A stretch of 64,000 bases of DNA. Source: an uncultured Bacteroidales bacterium (GTDB taxonomy: Bacteria; Bacteroidota; Bacteroidia; Bacteroidales; Muribaculaceae). Shown in pieces: positions 57,908 to 64,000 of the stretch. Below the pieces are notes generated by a model. It had not been told where the DNA came from. It ran no database searches and saw only the letters and a program-made list of their open reading frames with translations. Made by a program: the position numbers and the translations under genes. Positions within the stretch are counted from its first letter, which is position 1; every line of letters begins with the position of its first letter. The stretch spans positions 1 to 64,000 of the forward strand of contig CACZHT010000040.1 in NCBI GenBank assembly GCA_902781045.1, written 5' to 3'.

Positions 57908-60900
57908 ATGAAAAAACAATGTGTATTGTTGGCCGCGCTGGCCATCGCATGCGGAGCTCCCGCGGGGTTGACTTCGGTCGACCACCTGGGCTTCGCTGCC
58001 ATGGCGCAGGCCAACAGTGGCAAGGTGACCGGTGTTGTCAAGGACAGCAACGGTGAGCCTCTGATTGGCGTGACGGTCAAGGTCAAAGGCACCAACATCG
58101 GTACCGTGACCGACCTGAACGGTAATTATTCGATCAAGGCCAATCCCAGCCAGACGCTGGAGTTCAGCTACATCGGCTATGACGCTATCTCGGTGCCAGC
58201 ATCGCAGGCTGCGCAGGTGGTGATGCTCAACAATGAGCGCCAGCTCGATGAGGTGGTGGTCACTGCCGAGTTCGGTATGAAACGTGTGGCCCGCACGGTG
58301 GGCTCATCGGTTCAGAACGTCAAGGCAGCCGACATTGTGGAGTCGGGACGTACCGACTTCATCAGCGCTCTTCAGGGCCGTGTGTCGGGTATGAATGTGA
58401 TCAGCTCGGGTGGTGCTCCCGGCGCATCGACATCGGTGGTGCTGCGCAGTGCTACCTCGCTGTCGGGAAACAACCAGCCACTCTATGTCGTGGACGGTAT
58501 CCCGATGAACAACACGTCGTTCAACTCGACCGAGGGTCTGGCCGGTGGCGACGACATCATGGGACTGACGGTACGAAACACCGACTATGCTAGCCGTGGT
58601 AACGACTTCAACCCCGAGGACATCGAGAGCATGACGGTGCTGAAGGGTGCAGCCGCAGCAGCCCTGTATGGTAGCGACGCATCGAATGGTGCCATCATCA
58701 TCACCACCAAGAAAGGTCGTTCGGGACGAGCCCGCATCACCTACAGCAACCAGTTCAGCTGGAGCAAGGCGTATGGATGGCCCAAGATTCAGGACACCTA
58801 CACCAACGGTGCCTACGGAGCCACCAACTACTACTACACCAACCACTATGGTGGCTTGTATGACGGCTCTATCCCCTACTACGACAATGCAAAGGCTGTG
58901 CTGCAGACCGGTACGCTGATGAAGCACAACATCGCCCTTGAGACAGGTAACGACAAGATGAGCCTGCGTGCCAGCGCGTCGTTTATCAACCAGGACGGTG
59001 TGGTCAAGACAACCGACCTCAAGCGCACCAACCTGTCGCTGGCCGGACGGGCCGAGCTCACCAAGTGGCTCCACTTGGAGGGCAGCATGCAGTATGTCAA
59101 CTTCAAGAACCACAAGGCACTGCGTGGCGCCGATGGCCCCATCGCCCGCTCTTATCGCTGGCCCAATGTGGATGACATGAGCAACATCTATGCCGAGGAC
59201 GGCGCTCACATGCGCTATCCCAACTACTACACCGACGGTGACCTGCTGAACCCGCTGTTCGGATTGATGAAGAACAAACTCTATGACGAGACCGACCGCT
59301 TCATCAGCGCCTTCTCGCTCAACTTCACTCCCATCGACCATTTCTATCTGCGCGCGCAGTTTGGTTGGGACGTGTCGAGCTCGAGCTACGAGTCGGGCAT
59401 ACACCCCTACTATCGCACCTATAACCTGACCAGTGACGATGCCAACAACTCGGGTTCCTATAGCATGACCAAGTACAACAACAGCGACCCGACCATCAAC
59501 ATCCTGGCCGGCTACAACAACACGTTCAACGACAAGTTCACACTGGGTGTGCAGGTGGGTTACCACCAGCTGGAGAACGCCGTGAAGAGCCTCTCGTCGT
59601 CGGGCACCAACTTCGCCATTCTGGACATGTTCTCAATCAACAACTGTACGCCTGCCTCGGTGGTGAGCAGCAAGCGCTCGACCAAGCGCCGCATCCAGGC
59701 TATCTCGGGTGCGTTGGAGCTGGGCTGGAACAACATGCTGTTTGCCAACTTCCGCTTCCGCAACGACTGGTCGTCGACCCTGCCTGTGAACAACCGCAGC
59801 TACTTCTATCCCGCAGGAGAGTTGTCGTGGGTCATCACTGAGCTCAAGCCCCTCAAGGACCTGAACTGGCTCAACTACCTGAAGCTGCGCGGCGCAATCG
59901 CACAGGTCGGTAAGGATGCCCGCCCGTTGAGCATCAACCCCGAGCTGGAGAAGACGGGTCTGAGCGGTGGTGGCTACAAGTATGGCTTCACCGGCCCCAA
60001 CCCCAACCTGAAGCCCGAGATGACCACCAGCTATGAGGTGGGTATTGAAGGCCGCTTCTGGAACAACAGGGTCAACGCCGACTTCACCTGGTTCAAGACC
60101 CACTGCGAGGACCAGATCGTGCAAGGCTTCCGCATGTCCTACGCCACGGGATTCGTGCTGAACACACTGAACGTGGGTACGTTTAACACTTGGGGCTGGG
60201 AAGGCCACGTTGATGTGGATGTCGTCAAGACCAAAGACGTGACATGGAACATCGGACTGAACTTGTCGCACACCAGCAGCAAGATGACCGACCTGCCCAA
60301 GGCTGTGACTGAGTACTACAATGCCTATACTTGGAACTATGGCAACGTGCGCAACGGTACCACCGTGGGCCAGCCCATCACCACCTATTCGGCACTCGCA
60401 CTCGAGCGCAACAACAAGGGTGAGGTGCTCATCAACCCCACCACCGGTCTGCCCATCGTGGGCACCGACTGGAAGGTCATTGGCGACCGTGAGCCCAAGC
60501 TGCGCTTTGGTATCACCACCGCCTTGCGATGGAAGAGCTGGCGTCTGAGCGCCATGTTCCAGGGCCGCTACCACGCCAGCGTCTACAACGCCACGATGCG
60601 CGAGATGATGGCCCGCGGCTTCAGCCCGCAATCGGTCGAGCTGCGTCAGGACGACGCAACCTATGTGTTCAACGGCGTGCTCAAGGACGGCTGGGAGAAC
60701 ACCGAGACTCCGCACTACAACACCATCGGTGTCAACTTTGCACACTATGGCGGCACAGCGCTGTACAATGCCGACCACGAGTCGTGGGTGCAGAACGGCA
60801 TCAACTACATCCGTTGCCAGGAGCTGCGTCTGACCTACATTGTTCCTGAGGCTTGGCTCAAGCGTGTTACCCGCAACATCATGCAGAACGCCAGCGTCTA

Positions 60901-61063
60901 TGTGTCTGGAAATGACCTGTTCACCATCACCAACTATACGGGTATCGACGTGGCAGGCAACACGATGAGTGCTGCAGCCGGTGGTACCGGTGGTGAGGGA
61001 TACGACTACTGGTCGCTGCCCAGCCCGCGCACGTTCTCGTTCGGTCTGAGCGTAACATTCTAA
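57908..61063 (+). CDS. SusC/RagA-family TonB-dependent receptor (operon 2)
   Basis: 1051 residues. Leader MKKQCVLLAALAIACGAPAG, N-terminal carboxypeptidase-like domain (VTGVVKDSNGEPLIGVTVKV ... FSYIGYDAI), DEVVVTAEFGMKR, plug (ISALQGRVSGMNVISSGGAP, LYVVDGIPMNNTSFN, VLKGAAAAALYGSDASNGAI) and barrel ending PRTFSFGLSVTF. The plug-barrel organisation is standard for SusC. ATG 57908 is preferred to the GTG two codons upstream. It is followed by a susD-like gene and a lipoprotein gene, and faces susC1 across 630 bp. The ligand is unknown. Confidence 0.96.
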   Translation: MKKQCVLLAALAIACGAPAGLTSVDHLGFAAMAQANSGKVTGVVKDSNGEPLIGVTVKVKGTNIGTVTDLNGNYSIKANPSQTLEFSYIGYDAISVPASQAAQVVMLNNERQLDEVVVTAEFGMKRVARTVGSSVQNVKAADIVESGRTDFISALQGRVSGMNVISSGGAPGASTSVVLRSATSLSGNNQPLYVVDGIPMNNTSFNSTEGLAGGDDIMGLTVRNTDYASRGNDFNPEDIESMTVLKGAAAAALYGSDASNGAIIITTKKGRSGRARITYSNQFSWSKAYGWPKIQDTYTNGAYGATNYYYTNHYGGLYDGSIPYYDNAKAVLQTGTLMKHNIALETGNDKMSLRASASFINQDGVVKTTDLKRTNLSLAGRAELTKWLHLEGSMQYVNFKNHKALRGADGPIARSYRWPNVDDMSNIYAEDGAHMRYPNYYTDGDLLNPLFGLMKNKLYDETDRFISAFSLNFTPIDHFYLRAQFGWDVSSSSYESGIHPYYRTYNLTSDDANNSGSYSMTKYNNSDPTINILAGYNNTFNDKFTLGVQVGYHQLENAVKSLSSSGTNFAILDMFSINNCTPASVVSSKRSTKRRIQAISGALELGWNNMLFANFRFRNDWSSTLPVNNRSYFYPAGELSWVITELKPLKDLNWLNYLKLRGAIAQVGKDARPLSINPELEKTGLSGGGYKYGFTGPNPNLKPEMTTSYEVGIEGRFWNNRVNADFTWFKTHCEDQIVQGFRMSYATGFVLNTLNVGTFNTWGWEGHVDVDVVKTKDVTWNIGLNLSHTSSKMTDLPKAVTEYYNAYTWNYGNVRNGTTVGQPITTYSALALERNNKGEVLINPTTGLPIVGTDWKVIGDREPKLRFGITTALRWKSWRLSAMFQGRYHASVYNATMREMMARGFSPQSVELRQDDATYVFNGVLKDGWENTETPHYNTIGVNFAHYGGTALYNADHESWVQNGINYIRCQELRLTYIVPEAWLKRVTRNIMQNASVYVSGNDLFTITNYTGIDVAGNTMSAAAGGTGGEGYDYWSLPSPRTFSFGLSVTF

Positions 61064-61091
61064 TGTTTCACCATATATAATATTATAAGAT

Positions 61092-63029
61092 ATGAAAAAA
61101 CATTCTATCATATATGTGCTAGCATCCTTGTTCGTGGCTCTGTCGATGGTGAGCTGCGACAGCTATCTGGATGTGAACCGCAATGAGGACGCTCCCGACT
61201 ATGTGGACGCGCACCTCTATCTGGCAGGTATCGAGCAGGAGTACTTCGGTCTGTACTGGGACATCCGCGCTCTGGCACCGCTGACCCAGATGATGGGTAC
61301 AAGCAGCTATACATCGTTTGCCACACACTACTATAGCCTGGCCAGCGATGCCGGCGGCGAGATGTGGCGAATGGTCTACTGGAACCAGGGCATGAACCTG
61401 GAGAACATGATCAACCAGAGCCTCGAGAGCGAGTCGTGGCACCTGGCTGGAATCGGCTATGCGATGAAGGCATTCTCGTGGGATGCACTGACCAAGTATC
61501 ATGGTGAAGTCATCTTGGAAGATGCATTCAAGCCCGACCAGCTGACACACCACTATGACTATCAGGAGGATGTCTACAAGCAGGTGCGCGCATGGGCCGA
61601 CCAGGCCATCGAGCTGCTTCAGCGTGAGGACAACACCAACTATGGCAGCAAGATTTCGGGCAACGACTGGATCTACAGCGGCAACATCGACAAGTGGATT
61701 CGCTTCGCCTACACCGTCAAGGCCCGCAACCTGGCCTCGCTGAGCAACAAGCGCGACTTCAAGGAGAAGTACTACAACGAGTTCACCGAGTCGTGCGAGA
61801 AGGGCTTTGCCAGCGGCGATGACGACGCAGTGCTTCGCATCCTGGGCGGCAGCGCCGACGCGGCCTACAGCGCCTACAACAATTTCTGGGGCCCCTATCG
61901 TGGCAACCTGAGCAACGTCTACTGGCAGCACGACTATGCCGTGCAGCTGATGACCGGCACGATTCCTGCCTATGACGAGCAGGGCGACAAGATCCGCATC
62001 GACGAGCCTTCGCACGCCGACTATCCCTACGAGTTGGCCGGTCCTGAGGTCAACCTGATTTGCGACACGCTGCCCGATGTGGGCCACTTCGACCCGCGCG
62101 CGCTGGTCAAGCTGGCCACCGAGAAAGGCAATCCCGTGGCCTACAAGCAGGAGAACGGCACCTACAAGATTGGAGACTGGTTCAAGGATGTCTACACCGA
62201 CCGAGACACGCTGCGCACCTGGACATTCCTGGGATCGGGCTTCACCTCAGCCGCCGGCCCGGTGGGCACTGCTCCGATGTTCTGGGGCCGCCGCGAGGCC
62301 GCCACATCGGCAAAGGACGGTGTCGGACGCTGGCTCTATCGCGATGATGCTCCCTATATCATGACTACCTACGCCGAGCTGCTGTTCGACCAGGCTGAGA
62401 TTGAGTTCAAGTATGGCAGCAAGAGCAAGGCACTGGAGTTGTTCAAGAAGGCTGTTGCCGAGGACATGAAATTCACCGCCAAGTATATCACCAAGGGCAG
62501 CAACATCATGATTGGCAATGTTGCCTATCACCAGGGTGACAAGGTGGATGCCGCCACGTTCAACGCCATCGCCAACGAGTATCTGGCTGGTCCATACGTG
62601 GGTGGCCTGAGCGAGGGCACGCTGACACTGTCGCACATCATGATGCAGAAGTTCATCCACCTGTTCCCGTGGGGAGCAGGCGAGGAGTGGGTCGACCAGC
62701 GCAAGTACTTCTACGATGTGGAGTACACCGGCGACTATCCCAGCACCGGCAATGGTTGGGACCTGAGCACTGTCAACATGAAGAGTGACAACAACCCGAC
62801 CAAGGTGTTCAAGGGATTCTATCTGGCACCGGCCAACGTGCAGGGCCGCCGTGGCACCTACAACAAGTACAACAACGGTTCGCCTTGCTTCCGCGTGCGT
62901 CCGCGCTACAACTCGGAGTACATGTGGAACAAGCCCTATCTGGAGCAACTCAAGCCCATCCCAGGCACTGCCGACAACTATCAGTGCTCGATTCCTTGGT
63001 TTGCTTATCCAGGCGACCAGCCCAAGTAA
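61092..63029 (+). CDS. SusD/RagB-like nutrient-binding outer-membrane lipoprotein (operon 2)
   Basis: 645 residues with lipobox Cys22 (MKKHSIIYVLASLFVALSMV-SC). The start DSYLDVNRNEDAPDYVDAHL (the LDVN..P pattern) and helical repeats (WHLAGIGYAMKAFSWDALTK, YKQVRAWADQAIELLQRE, YAELLFDQAEIEFKYGSKSK) place it in the SusD-like_2 type group. It is larger than many SusD proteins (about 500-550 residues), with extra loops in the C-terminal third. It presumably delivers ligand to the upstream receptor, from which it is 28 bases away. Confidence 0.92.
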   Translation: MKKHSIIYVLASLFVALSMVSCDSYLDVNRNEDAPDYVDAHLYLAGIEQEYFGLYWDIRALAPLTQMMGTSSYTSFATHYYSLASDAGGEMWRMVYWNQGMNLENMINQSLESESWHLAGIGYAMKAFSWDALTKYHGEVILEDAFKPDQLTHHYDYQEDVYKQVRAWADQAIELLQREDNTNYGSKISGNDWIYSGNIDKWIRFAYTVKARNLASLSNKRDFKEKYYNEFTESCEKGFASGDDDAVLRILGGSADAAYSAYNNFWGPYRGNLSNVYWQHDYAVQLMTGTIPAYDEQGDKIRIDEPSHADYPYELAGPEVNLICDTLPDVGHFDPRALVKLATEKGNPVAYKQENGTYKIGDWFKDVYTDRDTLRTWTFLGSGFTSAAGPVGTAPMFWGRREAATSAKDGVGRWLYRDDAPYIMTTYAELLFDQAEIEFKYGSKSKALELFKKAVAEDMKFTAKYITKGSNIMIGNVAYHQGDKVDAATFNAIANEYLAGPYVGGLSEGTLTLSHIMMQKFIHLFPWGAGEEWVDQRKYFYDVEYTGDYPSTGNGWDLSTVNMKSDNNPTKVFKGFYLAPANVQGRRGTYNKYNNGSPCFRVRPRYNSEYMWNKPYLEQLKPIPGTADNYQCSIPWFAYPGDQPK

Positions 63030-63060
63030 AGTTTAATCAACGACTAAAATTTGAACTACT

Positions 63061-64000
63061 ATGAAGTATATCAAATATATCACGATGGTTCTGCTCGTGG
63101 GACTGTTTGCCGCTTGTAGCGACAAGGACGTGACCTACGACATGGACAAAGCCAACGATGCGACAAAGGCCTACATCCAGCTGTTCAACATGGCACCGAT
63201 TGCCAACAACGCAGCCAACTATGCCTATGCCATCGACATCAACGGCTATGAGTATGTCAACGACTGCGCAGCCGTGCTGCAGACACGCAACGGTTTTCCG
63301 GGCGGTGGCACCAACCTGTTTATGACCGTCGACGCCGGCACAGTCAACATCAAGCTATACAAGAAGGAAAACGTGACCTACGAGCGCGATGCCAATGGTC
63401 TGTTCTATGTGACCTTCACACGCGAGACCGTGCGCGTCAACCCGGGCGACACCATCTACTTTGTCGAGAGTGATGGCGTGGTGGTCGGCGGCACCAAAAT
63501 CAAGAAGGAACTCATCTATAACGGCGAGGATGTCGTGGGCAAGATTGTGCGCGACAAGGACCAGAACGCACTCGAGCGCATCGTCAAGGAACCCTACTAT
63601 GTGGGTCAGACAACAGTCGAGGCCGGCAAGCGCTATCAGGTGGTGATCCACGACCTGGCCAAGGATCCGGTTGCCGTCGAGATGGATGCTATTCCCGCAA
63701 TGGGCGAGGTCAAGCAGGAGTTTGGCGATGTGACCGACATCATCGGCGAGGGATTCAACAGCAAGTTCTACAACTTCCTGTATGAGAGCGAGGGCGTGCC
63801 TTATCCCTATAAGCTGCAGGCTTTCTACAAAAACCAGGAGACCGGCGAATTTGACGTGCCTGGCGGAGAACCCTTCGGCTTCGGCGAGGCATGCAAGTGG
63901 AAAACCATCCCGATGAAGAAGAGCACATATAACAGCTCGGGCTATGCTCGCATGGACTACACATTCCACGTCATCGATGCCAATGGCAACGACCTGGGCC
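63061..64000 (+). CDS. Surface lipoprotein of susCD operon 2 (3' partial)
   Basis: The frame is open from ATG 63061 to the window end (over 313 residues). Lipoprotein signal with Cys19 (MKYIKYITMVLLVGLFAACS). The mature region is beta-rich: AYIQLFNMAPIANNAANYAY, LFMTVDAGTVNIKLYKKENV, FYVTFTRETVRVNPGDTIYF. The position after susC-susD is typical for SGBP-type surface glycan-binding lipoproteins or DUF4843/DUF1735-like accessory proteins, but I cannot assign a family. It starts 31 bases after the SusD-like stop, so it belongs to the same operon. The 3' end lies outside the window. Confidence 0.85.
   Translation, partial: MKYIKYITMVLLVGLFAACSDKDVTYDMDKANDATKAYIQLFNMAPIANNAANYAYAIDINGYEYVNDCAAVLQTRNGFPGGGTNLFMTVDAGTVNIKLYKKENVTYERDANGLFYVTFTRETVRVNPGDTIYFVESDGVVVGGTKIKKELIYNGEDVVGKIVRDKDQNALERIVKEPYYVGQTTVEAGKRYQVVIHDLAKDPVAVEMDAIPAMGEVKQEFGDVTDIIGEGFNSKFYNFLYESEGVPYPYKLQAFYKNQETGEFDVPGGEPFGFGEACKWKTIPMKKSTYNSSGYARMDYTFHVIDANGNDLG

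Noticed and set aside
52096..64000. A defined polysaccharide utilisation locus with named substrate
   Set aside because: No glycoside hydrolase, lyase, sulfatase or dedicated regulator is visible, so the substrate would be a guess.

Overview
The window is a Bacteroidales chromosome segment of moderately high GC. The evidence is two divergent SusC/SusD outer-membrane pairs, TPR-membrane-HTH regulators, DUF4834 next to pssA, and many promoters of the Bacteroidetes form TAnnTTTG a short way upstream of starts. The C-terminal tail of one secreted protein (YYNLSGQ ... GINIVV) and the dockerin-like ends favour a Muribaculaceae/Prevotellaceae relative; that placement is inference.

Layout. 1-1.4 kb: 3' part of a TPR membrane regulator, followed by a half-kilobase array of ACCGCGAA-type repeats. 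2-6.5 kb (minus): a housekeeping run with a TPR protein, a PfkB-like kinase, a SIS-domain arabinose-5-phosphate isomerase, a thioesterase, DUF721 and RecF. 6.7 kb: tRNA-Tyr. 6.8-10 kb (minus): LemA plus two DUF2207 membrane proteins. 10.2-18.6 kb: a large secreted modular protein with dockerin-like repeats, a small basic protein, a dead IS1380 transposase, a TPR-AraC regulator and a secreted protein. 18.8-23.8 kb: PsuG, a GYF-domain membrane protein, an ExbB-ExbD-TonB energy module and an outer-membrane barrel. 24-27.8 kb: a LytS/LytTR two-component pair, a single-pass membrane protein and an Rpn-type nuclease frameshifted inside a 42-bp tandem repeat. 27.9-36 kb (minus): RecA, phospholipid synthesis (DUF4834, PssA, Psd), RibF, an SDR, a CNNM/CorC protein, LptC and a barrel protein.

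36.1-45.2 kb is accessory: a 169-bp MITE, a structured palindrome, an AT-rich secreted protein, and a four-gene type I restriction-modification operon (hsdM-hsdS-X-hsdR). Gene X is a 431-aa protein with an ApeA-like N-terminus and a C-terminal HEPN RNase motif. Nested overlaps join X to hsdS and place it directly before hsdR. This is the best candidate for an unusual defence system: DNA restriction with a built-in RNase effector.

45.2-51.8 kb: an AlaX-like tRNA editing protein behind a terminator-like leader hairpin, a large MscS channel, a zinc-ribbon/FtsK-gamma-like/membrane protein, a second MITE copy lying between a promoter and a serine hydrolase gene, and XerD. 52-64 kb: susD-susC (minus) and susC-susD-lipoprotein (plus, cut by the window end), divergent around a 630-bp regulatory gap. 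No glycan-degrading enzymes are visible here, so their substrates are unknown.
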